Source of the DNA: DATKYV01 sp035528275
GTDB lineage: Bacteria; Acidobacteriota; Terriglobia; UBA7540
NCBI GenBank assembly: GCA_035528275.1
Contig: DATKYV010000297.1
Coordinates: 1 to 11,419, forward strand
Direction: 5' to 3'
DNA: 11,419 bases
Part shown: positions 1 to 6,148 of the stretch, in pieces
Numbering within the stretch: the first letter of the stretch is position 1
Layout of the letters: every line of letters starts with the position of its first letter
The notes under the pieces: generated by a model
The model's database searches: none
What the model was told of the DNA's origin: nothing
The model's input: only the letters and a program-made list of their open reading frames with translations
Translations under genes and position numbers: made by a program

Positions 1-502
1 CGAAGGCCTGGCGCATTTCCGCGGAGTCGACCGGCGTTTTCAGGTGAAGGCGGAGTCGAACGGCGTTACGGTGGTGGACGATTACGGTCACCACCCGGCG
101 GAGATCCGCACCGTGCTCGAGACCGCGCGCTTGCGCGGCGCCAAACGCATCTGGGCGATTTTCCAGCCGCACCGCTACACTCGAACCAAATTCCTGATGG
201 ACGATTTCGCCAGCTGTTTCGACGGCGCCGAGCGGGTCTACGTGCTGGATATTTATCCTGCCAGCGAGCCGCCCATCCCGGGAATTACCACCGAGCGGCT
301 GATTGCCCGCATGCGGGAGCTGGGATTCGATCGCGCGCGCTATGCTCCCTCCGAGGCGAAGCTGATCGAGGAGCTGGCCTCCACGGTCGAGCCGGGCGAC
401 CTGGTTTTGACCATCGGCGCGGGAAGTGTGTGGAAAGTCGGCGAGGCGCTTGCCGAGGTTTTGCGCGGCCGCTCGGCCCCCTCGGGGGTTGTCAGAGTCT
501 GA
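1..502 (+). CDS. murC: UDP-N-acetylmuramate--L-alanine ligase MurC, C-terminal part (5' end outside window)
   Basis: Cytoplasmic ATP-dependent ligase that adds L-alanine to UDP-MurNAc, the first peptide step of peptidoglycan synthesis. Only the last 166 residues are in the window, open from position 2 with no start, so the gene begins upstream. The visible part is the C-terminal Mur ligase domain. The segment GVDRRFQ, then GVTVVDDYGHHPAEI at about positions 59-106, then QPHRYTRT at about 163-185, are typical of MurC and separate it from MurD, MurE and MurF. A late GDLVLTIGAGSVWKVGEAL stretch matches the usual C-terminal end. The TGA stop at 500-502 shares its last base with the murB ATG, so the two genes are probably translationally coupled. 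The identity is secure from these motifs and the neighbours; the N-terminal ATP-binding region cannot be judged. Confidence 0.95.
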   Translation, partial: EGLAHFRGVDRRFQVKAESNGVTVVDDYGHHPAEIRTVLETARLRGAKRIWAIFQPHRYTRTKFLMDDFASCFDGAERVYVLDIYPASEPPIPGITTERLIARMRELGFDRARYAPSEAKLIEELASTVEPGDLVLTIGAGSVWKVGEALAEVLRGRSAPSGVVRV

Positions 503-1416
503 TGTCGGTACTCACAAGAGATTCCGCAATCGCGGAACAGATTGCTGCCTTCGGCGCCGACTGGGTGCCGCGCGAGCCTCTGGCTCGCCACACCTCGCTC
601 GCCGTGGGTGGCCGCGCGGACCTCGTGCGCATTCATGACCTTCAGCGCCTGCCGGATCTTGTCGATTTCCTGGGCAGACGCGGCGCCGCCTGGCGTTTTC
701 TCGGGGGCGGCTCGAATCTGCTGGTTGTGGACGACGACCTCGAAGACGTGGTCCTACAACTGGCCCGCGACAGCGGCCGGCTGGAGTTTGACGGGAACCG
801 AGTGGAAGTTCCCGCGGCGGCCAATCTCGGCACCACGGTCATGGAATGTGCCAAGCGAAACCTCGGCGGCATGGAAGGTTTGGTGGGAGTTCCGGGCACC
901 GTGGGTGGAGCGCTGCGGATGAACGCCGGAGCTTACGGCACGCAGATCGGCGACGTCGTGCGCACCCTCCAAGTTTTTCGCGGCTCAACGGGCGGCATCG
1001 AGACCCTGTTGCACGAAGACGTCCGCTTCGAATACCGCCACACGAGCTTCGGGCCGGACGACATCCTGCTTTCTGTGACCCTCGAATTGCCCGAGCGCGA
1101 CTACGCGCAGATCCTCGCCAGAATCAGGCAATACAACCAGAAGCGGCGCGCCTCCCAGCCCATCAACGAAAAAAGCGCGGGCTGCATCTTCAAGAATCCC
1201 CCGGGGCTTTCGACCGGCAGGATGATTGACGAGCTGGGCATGAAAGGCCATCGTGAAGGTGGCGCGGTGGTCTCCGAGCGGCACGCCAATTTCATCGTCA
1301 ACCGCTACCAGGCGACCGCCTCGGATATCTTCAGATTGATGGACCTGATTCGGGAACGAGTCCGGGCCGCGTTTGGCGTGGAGCTCGAGGAGGAAGTGGT
1401 CGTCTGGAAAAATTGA
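502..1416 (+). CDS. murB: UDP-N-acetylenolpyruvoylglucosamine reductase MurB
   Basis: Cytoplasmic FAD- and NADPH-dependent enzyme that reduces UDP-GlcNAc-enolpyruvate to UDP-MurNAc. The ATG at 502 overlaps the murC stop (TGATG) and gives 304 residues; a longer frame from 430 would run deep into murC and is unlikely. FAD-binding motifs are RHTSLAVGGRAD at about residues 29-40, FLGGGSNLLV at 66-75, and GMEGLVGVPGTVGGALRMNAG at 123-143 (key residues G-PG-GG-NAG). The substrate arginine is probably Arg179 in EYRHTSF. The C-terminal domain has SAGCIFKNP at 225-233 and the acidic VELEEEVVVW near the end, which should contain the catalytic glutamate. The residue in the position of the E. coli proton donor Ser229 is Cys228. 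The compact C-terminal domain without the tyrosine loop suggests a type II MurB. The usual neighbour ddl is missing and ftsQ follows after 29 bp. Confidence 0.96.
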   Translation: MSVLTRDSAIAEQIAAFGADWVPREPLARHTSLAVGGRADLVRIHDLQRLPDLVDFLGRRGAAWRFLGGGSNLLVVDDDLEDVVLQLARDSGRLEFDGNRVEVPAAANLGTTVMECAKRNLGGMEGLVGVPGTVGGALRMNAGAYGTQIGDVVRTLQVFRGSTGGIETLLHEDVRFEYRHTSFGPDDILLSVTLELPERDYAQILARIRQYNQKRRASQPINEKSAGCIFKNPPGLSTGRMIDELGMKGHREGGAVVSERHANFIVNRYQATASDIFRLMDLIRERVRAAFGVELEEEVVVWKN

Positions 1417-1445
1417 GGGTTCGGATGGATCGGTAACAGTCAGCG

Positions 1446-2375
1446 ATGGACGTAACCAAAGACGACGACATCCCGCTACCGGACGAGCTGGAGGAGGAAG
1501 AGGAATCTCCGTTCCGGCGGCGCCAGAAGCCCGTTCAAGTGCGGCGTGGCCGGTTCGCCGGCCTGCGCCAGTTCCTGAAATGGAACTTGGTCGCGCTCGT
1601 GGTGGTGGTGCCGGCGTCTTACGCCGCGTATCGCCTGGGGTATTATGCCGCCACCTCGTCCCGGTTCAAGCTGACCTCAGCCGAGAACGTTGTGATCGTG
1701 GGAAACCGATTCGTCTCCAACGAAGAGGTTCTCGGCGTCTTCGGCATCCCGGCGACGGGAAAGCTCTCGATGGGGATCAACATCTTCAAGATATCGCTCG
1801 AGGAGAAGCGGCGACAACTGGAGTACATCCCCTGGGTCCGGTCGGCCACGGTCAGCCGCGCTTATCCGGCCCGACTTTCGGTCGAGATCGTCGAACGCAC
1901 GCCAGTGGCCTTCGTCAATCTGGGCGGAAAGGTGAAGCTCGTGGACGGCGAGGGAGTGCTGCTGGAGAAGCCGGACAAAGGCGACTTCAATTTCCCCGTG
2001 CTGGCGGGTCTGGATGAGGCGGCCGGACTCACCGAGCGCCGCGCCCGACTGGCCATCTACCAGGAGTTCATGCGGGGAGTGGCGGAGGAGGCTCCGCGTT
2101 CCGGCTGGCTCATTTCCGAAGTGGACCTTGCCGACCCGGACGATTTGAAGGCCGTTCTGGTTCAAGGGCGGGAGACCGTCCTGGTGCATTTTGGTCACGA
2201 GGGTTTTGCGGAGCGCTTCCAGAACTTTCTCACTTTGCTCCCCGAGGTGCGGCGAACCAACGCGGTAGTCGACTCCATCGATCTTCGCTATCGCAACCAG
2301 ATTGTGGTAAACCCGCAGAGTCCGGCACGGCATGAGGCGGCGAATCCGGGCCCGCCCGAAGCGCCGAAGGAATAG
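1446..2375 (+). CDS. ftsQ: Cell division protein FtsQ (POTRA domain)
   Basis: Single-pass inner-membrane divisome protein that links early and late division proteins (FtsB/FtsL partners in known systems). The 309 residues show the family layout: an acidic cytoplasmic start (DELEEEEE, residues 13-20), an arginine-rich stretch (about 24-41), one membrane helix at about 48-67 (LVALVVVVPASYAAYRLGYY), and a periplasmic POTRA domain at about 74-154. The POTRA domain includes VIVGNRFVSNEEV, a LEYIPWVRSATVSRAYPARL core and VEIVERTPVAF. The FtsQ/DivIB beta domain follows (about 155-288), ending in SIDLRYRNQIVV, and a proline-rich tail closes the protein. No convincing Shine-Dalgarno sequence precedes the ATG; a four-codon ATG...TAA frame at 1425-1436 lies just before it and is probably chance. 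The ftsA start follows 6 bp after the stop. Sequence is poorly conserved in this family, but topology and position make the call firm. Confidence 0.94.
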   Translation: MDVTKDDDIPLPDELEEEEESPFRRRQKPVQVRRGRFAGLRQFLKWNLVALVVVVPASYAAYRLGYYAATSSRFKLTSAENVVIVGNRFVSNEEVLGVFGIPATGKLSMGINIFKISLEEKRRQLEYIPWVRSATVSRAYPARLSVEIVERTPVAFVNLGGKVKLVDGEGVLLEKPDKGDFNFPVLAGLDEAAGLTERRARLAIYQEFMRGVAEEAPRSGWLISEVDLADPDDLKAVLVQGRETVLVHFGHEGFAERFQNFLTLLPEVRRTNAVVDSIDLRYRNQIVVNPQSPARHEAANPGPPEAPKE

Positions 2376-2381
2376 GGAAGC

Positions 2382-3614
2382 TTGGCAAAAAAGGATCGGT
2401 ACATCGTCGGCATCGACATCGGCAGCACCAAGACCTGCGCGCTGGTCTGCCAGCCTTCCTCCGACAGCGGCAAGCTCGAAGTGGCGGGCTTGGGCGTGGC
2501 GGAGTCGCGAGGCTGGCGGAAAGGCGTCATCGTCAACCTCGACGCGACGGTGCTCTCCTTGAAGAAGGCCGTGGAAGCGGCGGAAAGCTCCGCCGGCGTT
2601 CCGGTGGATTCCGCCTATGTGGGCGTCGCCGGTCCGCACATCAAGGGCGTCAATTCGCGCGGGGCGGTTGTCCTCGGCGGAAGGCCCGGCGGCGGGGCTC
2701 AGGAGGTCACGCGCGAAGACATCCGGCAGGTAATTCAAACCGCCCGCGGCATCTCCCTGCCGCCGGACCGCAGCCTGATCCACGTCCTGCCCCAGGAATT
2801 CCTTCTCGACTCCCAGAACGGAATCCGCGACCCGATCGGGATGATGGGATCGCGCCTGGAAGTGAACGTCCACGTGGTGATGGCTTCGGCGAGCGCCACG
2901 CAGAATATCGTCACGGCGGTGAACCGTGCCGGCGTGGTGGTGCGCGACACGGTGTTTGAGTCCCTGGCTTCCGCCGAGGCTTGCCTGACGGCCGACGAGC
3001 GCGAGCTGGGCGTGGCGCTGGTGGATATCGGCGGCGGAACGTCGGAGCTCATCGTTTTCTATCAGGGAACGGTGCGGCATACGGCGGCGATACCCGTGGG
3101 AGGTGACCACTTCACCAACGACGTCGCCGTCGGACTGCGCACCCCGATTCCCGAAGCGGAGAAAATGAAACGGCTGTGGGGCGATCGCGATCCGGCCCGC
3201 CCCGCCGAAGACCTGATTGAAGTTTCCAGCGTCGGCGGGCGGCCCACGCGGGTGGTCAGTTACGCCATGATGAGTGAAATCATCGAGCCGCGCGCTCTGG
3301 AATTGCTGGAGCTCCTGGATGAGGAGTTGGCCCGCTCCGGCTACGGCAAGCAACTGGGCGCGGGTGTTGTGCTGGCCGGCGGGGGAGCCAAGCTGGGAGG
3401 ACTTCAGGCCCTGGCGGAACAAACCCTGGGCCTGCCGGTGAGAGTCGGGAAGCCCACCGGCCTGCTCAAGATGGGTGACGTGTTGCCCAGCCCCGTTTTC
3501 GCCACCGTGGTGGGCCTGGTCGCCTTTGGGAACCGGATGCGGCTGTTGCGCGACTCGCGGGAACACAGTTGGGCCGGAAAGCTCTGGAGCACCCTGCGCG
3601 GCAAAGCAGAATAG
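2382..3614 (+). CDS. ftsA: Cell division protein FtsA (actin-like membrane tether of FtsZ)
   Basis: Actin-family ATPase that binds the FtsZ C-terminal peptide and anchors Z-ring filaments to the inner face of the membrane. The 410 residues fit the family length (E. coli about 420). Visible actin-fold motifs are phosphate-1 IVGIDIGSTKTCALV at residues 8-22, phosphate-2 VALVDIGGGTSELIVF at 211-226, and adenosine GVVLAGGGAKLGG at 328-340. The 1C subdomain specific to FtsA falls at about residues 83-165, including LIHVLPQEFLLDSQNGIRDP. The last 20 residues (about 391-410) hold HSWAGKLWSTLRG, an amphipathic segment with Trp and Leu on one face and basic residues on the other, matching the membrane-targeting helix. 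The start is TTG at 2382, with AGGG at 2374-2377 only 4 bases upstream, which predicts weak initiation compared with ftsZ. ftsZ follows 14 bp after the TAG stop. Confidence 0.96.
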   Translation: MAKKDRYIVGIDIGSTKTCALVCQPSSDSGKLEVAGLGVAESRGWRKGVIVNLDATVLSLKKAVEAAESSAGVPVDSAYVGVAGPHIKGVNSRGAVVLGGRPGGGAQEVTREDIRQVIQTARGISLPPDRSLIHVLPQEFLLDSQNGIRDPIGMMGSRLEVNVHVVMASASATQNIVTAVNRAGVVVRDTVFESLASAEACLTADERELGVALVDIGGGTSELIVFYQGTVRHTAAIPVGGDHFTNDVAVGLRTPIPEAEKMKRLWGDRDPARPAEDLIEVSSVGGRPTRVVSYAMMSEIIEPRALELLELLDEELARSGYGKQLGAGVVLAGGGAKLGGLQALAEQTLGLPVRVGKPTGLLKMGDVLPSPVFATVVGLVAFGNRMRLLRDSREHSWAGKLWSTLRGKAE

Positions 3615-3615
3615 T

Positions 3616-3623
3616 GGAAGGAG
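3616..3623 (+). promoter_or_regulatory. Strong Shine-Dalgarno of ftsZ
   Basis: GGAAGGAG lies 5 bases before the ATG at 3629. It is the best ribosome binding site in the window and decides the ftsZ start over an in-frame upstream start at 3569 that would overlap ftsA by 46 bp. The contrast with the TTG start and poor site of ftsA fits the usual excess of FtsZ over FtsA. Confidence 0.85.
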
Positions 3624-3628
3624 TGCCT

Positions 3629-4807
3629 ATGTCAACAGACGAAATGGGCGGAGACCTGAGGGTGGACTTTTCCGAGGAGCTTCGCCACGGCGCCAAGATC
3701 AAGGTCATCGGCGTGGGCGGGGGCGGCGGAAACGCCGTCAACCGCATGATTGCCGCCAAAGTCGAGGGCGTGGAGTTCATGGTGGCCAATACGGACGTGC
3801 AGGCGCTCCAGGCTTCGCACGCGCCGCTGAAGATCCAGCTCGGCGCCAAACTGACCAAGGGGCTGGGAGCGGGCGCCAATCCGGAAATCGGGCGTCGGGC
3901 CGCCCTCGAAGATACCGACAAGCTGATTGACGCGCTGGAGGGCGCCGACATGGTCTTTGTCACCTCGGGACTGGGTGGCGGCACGGGTACGGGCGGCGCC
4001 CCCATCGTCGCCGGGCTGGCGCGCGAGCTCGGGGCGCTGACCGTGGGCGTGGTCACCAAACCGTTCGCCTTCGAGGGCAAACGGCGAATGGTTACGGCCG
4101 AGGCGGGCCTGGCGGAGCTGAGCGAAGCTGTCGACACGGTTATCTGCATCCCCAACGAACGGTTGATGCAGTTCGTGGACAAGGGCACCAGCTTCTTCGA
4201 GGCGTTCCGCATCGCCGACGATATCCTTCGCCAGGGCGTGCAGGGGATTTCCGACATCATTACCATCACCGGGATCATCAACCGCGACTTCGCCGACATC
4301 AAGGCGATCATGGAGGGCATGGGCTATGCGGTGATGGGGACGGCGGAAGCGGCCGGCGAAAACCGCACCGTCCGGGCCGTCAACCAGGCCATCGCCAGCC
4401 CGCTGCTCGAAGACGCCTCAATCAACGGCGCACAGGGAATCCTGCTGAACATTACCGGCTCGAGCAAACTCACCCTCCACGAGGTTCACGAGGCTTCGAC
4501 GATTGTCCAGCAGGCGGCCGCGGAAAACGCCAACATCATCTTTGGCGCGGTCCACAACGAAGCCATGAAGGACGAGGTGAGGGTTACGGTCATCGCCACA
4601 GGAATCAAACCAGAGAAAATGGGCTTGCGGCCCCGCGGCCCGCTCGCCCCCGGCGTGCGCTCCGTGCAGCAGACCGTGAAGAGCGTTCTGGCGAGGAAAG
4701 AAAAACTCCCCATCGAAACTCACGCGGAGCGGGTCCCGACAGGAATTGACACGGACGACCTCGACGTCCCGGCCTTCATCCGCCGCCGCAAGGCGGAAGT
4801 CAAATGA
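3629..4807 (+). CDS. ftsZ: Cell division GTPase FtsZ
   Basis: Tubulin-like GTPase that polymerises at midcell into the Z ring and recruits the divisome. The 392 residues from ATG 3629 contain all family parts: KVIGVGGGGGNAVNRM at residues 25-40 (nucleotide binding), NTDVQAL at 54-60, tubulin signature GGGTGTGGAP at 116-125, and the synergy (T7) loop NRDFADIK at 218-225 with the two catalytic acids Asp220 and Asp223. A variable linker covers about 330-374, and the C-terminal peptide DDLDVPAFIRRR (376-387) is the docking site for FtsA. The second T7 residue is Arg where E. coli has Val and B. subtilis Leu. The linker is short, about 45 residues. The gene is the last of the dcw cluster here; a hairpin and 393 bp or more of non-coding sequence follow. 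Identity is certain. Confidence 0.99.
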   Translation: MSTDEMGGDLRVDFSEELRHGAKIKVIGVGGGGGNAVNRMIAAKVEGVEFMVANTDVQALQASHAPLKIQLGAKLTKGLGAGANPEIGRRAALEDTDKLIDALEGADMVFVTSGLGGGTGTGGAPIVAGLARELGALTVGVVTKPFAFEGKRRMVTAEAGLAELSEAVDTVICIPNERLMQFVDKGTSFFEAFRIADDILRQGVQGISDIITITGIINRDFADIKAIMEGMGYAVMGTAEAAGENRTVRAVNQAIASPLLEDASINGAQGILLNITGSSKLTLHEVHEASTIVQQAAAENANIIFGAVHNEAMKDEVRVTVIATGIKPEKMGLRPRGPLAPGVRSVQQTVKSVLARKEKLPIETHAERVPTGIDTDDLDVPAFIRRRKAEVK

Positions 4808-4808
4808 G

Positions 4809-4851
4809 GAGTCTCTGGAATCCCGGCGCCGGGCAAGCGCCGCGAAGACTC
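4809..4851 (+). terminator. Hairpin after ftsZ, possible terminator without T-tract
   Basis: An outer 6-bp stem (GAGTCT 4809-4814 with AGACTC 4846-4851) encloses an inner stem GGCGC 4825-4829 / GCGCC 4837-4841. The inner part also contains a perfect 12-bp palindrome CCCGGCGCCGGG (4822-4833), so alternative folds exist. It starts two bases after the ftsZ TGA. No run of T follows, so it may be an mRNA 3' end stabiliser or a Rho-dependent end rather than an intrinsic terminator. Confidence 0.35.
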
Positions 4852-4890
4852 GCTTCCTGCCCGCCCGCAGCCGTCCCGCCGTCCCCGTTC

Positions 4891-4919
4891 TTGAAAACTT
4901 GCGCCGAGCGTGATAGACT
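4891..4919 (+). promoter_or_regulatory. Promoter candidate for hpnCDE (extended -10)
   Basis: TTGAAA (4891-4896, five of six to TTGACA) is separated by 17 bp from TAGACT (4914-4919, four of six to TATAAT). The -10 is preceded by TG at 4911-4912 in the correct place for an extended -10 element. It is on the correct strand, after the ftsZ hairpin. A predicted start would be near 4926. Confidence 0.5.
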
Positions 4920-5066
4920 AGAATCGTAGGCTAATCTCCGTGGCGCCGACTTGATTCCGACCCTCCCGCGCACCAGCTGCGCTGTTCACTCTACGGGAAC
5001 AATCCTTCTCCCGGGGGCAGGCGGGCGCAACACAATAAAGATGTTAAAATGCAAAAACGAAGCCAC

Positions 5067-5082
5067 TCCGTCAGCTGACGGA
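5067..5082. promoter_or_regulatory. Perfect 16-bp palindrome, operator candidate
   Basis: TCCGTCAGCTGACGGA is its own reverse complement. It has no spacer, so it suits a dimeric DNA-binding protein better than an RNA hairpin. It lies 16 bp downstream of the -10-like TAAAAT (5045-5050) and about 140 bp before hpnC. No regulator gene is in the window, so the binding protein is unknown. Confidence 0.4.
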
Positions 5083-5111
5083 TTGAACACACAGGGTCGG
5101 CGCCAAAAAAT

Positions 5112-5163
5112 GAACCCAGAACGAACCCATTTTCAGCCCCAACGGACCCGTTTTTCGGGCCCC
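5112..5163 (+). repeat. GAACCCA-like short repeats in hpnC leader
   Basis: GAACCCA occurs at 5112-5118 and 5123-5129, and a variant GGACCCG at 5144-5150. The starts are 11 and 21 bp apart, close to one and two helical turns. The last two copies sit in an imperfect tandem duplication (about 5120-5140 and 5141-5163) in which both units begin AACG and end in a run of C. These could be binding sites on one face of the helix, or a chance duplication. Confidence 0.35.
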
Positions 5164-5194
5164 CAAAGTCCTCACCCAGCGCGGCGGGAAGCTC

Positions 5195-5200
5195 TATAAT
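5195..5200 (+). promoter_or_regulatory. Consensus TATAAT just upstream of hpnC
   Basis: A perfect -10 hexamer ends one base before a GTG codon at 5201 and 22 bp before the ATG at 5222. No good -35 is found 15-19 bp upstream, so activity would need an activator or another sigma contact. If it is used, RNA would start near 5207, which rules out the GTG start and gives hpnC a very short leader. Confidence 0.3.
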
Positions 5201-5221
5201 GTGGCGGCTCCTGAGATTCAG

Positions 5222-6148
5222 ATGACCCATCCCGACCTGACAGTCCGCGCGGCCTACGCCGAGTGCCGGCGCCTTGCGCGGCGGCACTACGAAAATTTTC
5301 CCACTGCGTCCCTGCTCGTCCCTCGTGACCGGCGCAACGCGCTGGCGGCCGTTTACGCCTTTGCGCGATACGCCGATGACGTGGCGGACGAGCCGGGAGT
5401 CGAAGGTCGGCTGGAAAAGCTCGCCGAATGGCGCACCAAGCTCGCGGACTGCTGCGCCGGCAAGGTGGACCACCCGGTTTTCATCGCCCTCCGCGACTCC
5501 ATCGATACGTACCGACTTTCTGAAGAGCATTTCCAGAACTTGCTGCGCGCTTTCGAGCAGGACGTGCTGGTCAACCGGCGGCCGGATTTCGCGTCGGTGC
5601 TTTCCTACTGTACGAACTCGGCGAATCCCGTGGGACGGCTGGTGCTCGAGCTCTTCGGCCATCGCGACCCGGAGCTCTTCGCCCTTTCCGACAACATCTG
5701 CACGGCGCTCCAGCTCACCAACTTCTGGCAGGACGTTGCTGTGGACCTCGATCGGGACCGGGTCTATCTTCCTTTGGACGACCTCCAGCGCTTCGCTCTC
5801 ACGCTCGATGACCTCCGGAAGTTCATGTTACCGGACGGCAGCGCGCCGGATGAACGGTGGCGGCAACTGATGGCTTTTGAAATCAGCCGCACGCGTGAGT
5901 TCTTCGATCAGGGAAGGGCTTTGCCCGAAAAAGTGAAGCCGGAGTTGCGACTCCAGTTGCGACTCACCTGGCTGGGCGGGATGGCAATTCTGGAGAAAAT
6001 CGAGTCAGCCCGGTACGATGTGTTTCGCCGGCGGCCTTCGCTCGGTCGCTGGGATTTCCTGAAGCTTTACTTTCGAGCGCGACGGAATCGCCTTGGTCCT
6101 CAAGGCGAGTCTCGAAATTCCGCCGCCACTGTCGCGAGCCGCCGATGA
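5222..6148 (+). CDS. hpnC: Squalene synthase HpnC (hydroxysqualene synthase)
   Basis: All-alpha trans-isoprenyl diphosphate synthase family. In the three-enzyme bacterial route, HpnC converts presqualene diphosphate made by HpnD into hydroxysqualene. From ATG 5222 the product has 308 residues. Motifs are HYENFPTASLLVPRDRR at residues 22-38, YAFARYADDVADEP at 45-58 with the first Asp-rich site DDVAD, YCTNSANPVGRLVLELFG at 129-146, and NFWQDVAVDLDRDRVYLP at 167-184 with the second Asp site DVAVD. The HYENFP segment and the NP-G pair mark HpnC rather than HpnD or phytoene synthase. An in-frame GTG at 5201 would add 7 residues and has GGGAAG 10 bases upstream; the ATG was preferred because TATAAT abuts the GTG. 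The stop overlaps the hpnD start as ATGA. Confidence 0.93.
   Translation: MTHPDLTVRAAYAECRRLARRHYENFPTASLLVPRDRRNALAAVYAFARYADDVADEPGVEGRLEKLAEWRTKLADCCAGKVDHPVFIALRDSIDTYRLSEEHFQNLLRAFEQDVLVNRRPDFASVLSYCTNSANPVGRLVLELFGHRDPELFALSDNICTALQLTNFWQDVAVDLDRDRVYLPLDDLQRFALTLDDLRKFMLPDGSAPDERWRQLMAFEISRTREFFDQGRALPEKVKPELRLQLRLTWLGGMAILEKIESARYDVFRRRPSLGRWDFLKLYFRARRNRLGPQGESRNSAATVASRR

Larger units (their letters stand above)
4852..5221 (+). other. Non-coding leader region upstream of hpnC
   Basis: About 370 bp with no convincing gene; the one frame of 82 codons (4951-5199) has a biased, low-complexity product and no family resemblance. The region carries a promoter candidate at 4891-4919, a second AT-rich -10-like site (TAAAAT, 5045-5050), a 16-bp palindrome at 5067-5082, GAACCCA-like repeats at 5112-5150, and a perfect TATAAT at 5195-5200. 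Its base composition is more mixed than that of the flanking genes. It looks like a control region for the squalene genes; transcription from the first promoter would give a leader of about 295 nt. Confidence 0.6.

Noticed and set aside
1677..3566. 629-codon open frame on the minus strand across ftsQ and ftsA
   Set aside because: It lies wholly antisense to two clearly identified genes, its product has no recognisable motif, and long antisense frames are common in GC-rich coding DNA.
3466..4320. 284-codon minus-strand frame across the ftsA-ftsZ junction
   Set aside because: Ser/Pro/Ala-rich shadow of ftsZ; no motif and no ribosome binding site that would set it apart.
5144..5163. Hairpin CCCG-TTTTT-CGGG before hpnC as a terminator or attenuator
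   Set aside because: Only 4 bp of stem, and the T-run is in the loop rather than after the stem.
4951..5199. 82-codon plus-strand frame before hpnC
   Set aside because: Low-complexity product, crosses the palindrome and repeats, no ribosome binding site and no resemblance to known small proteins.
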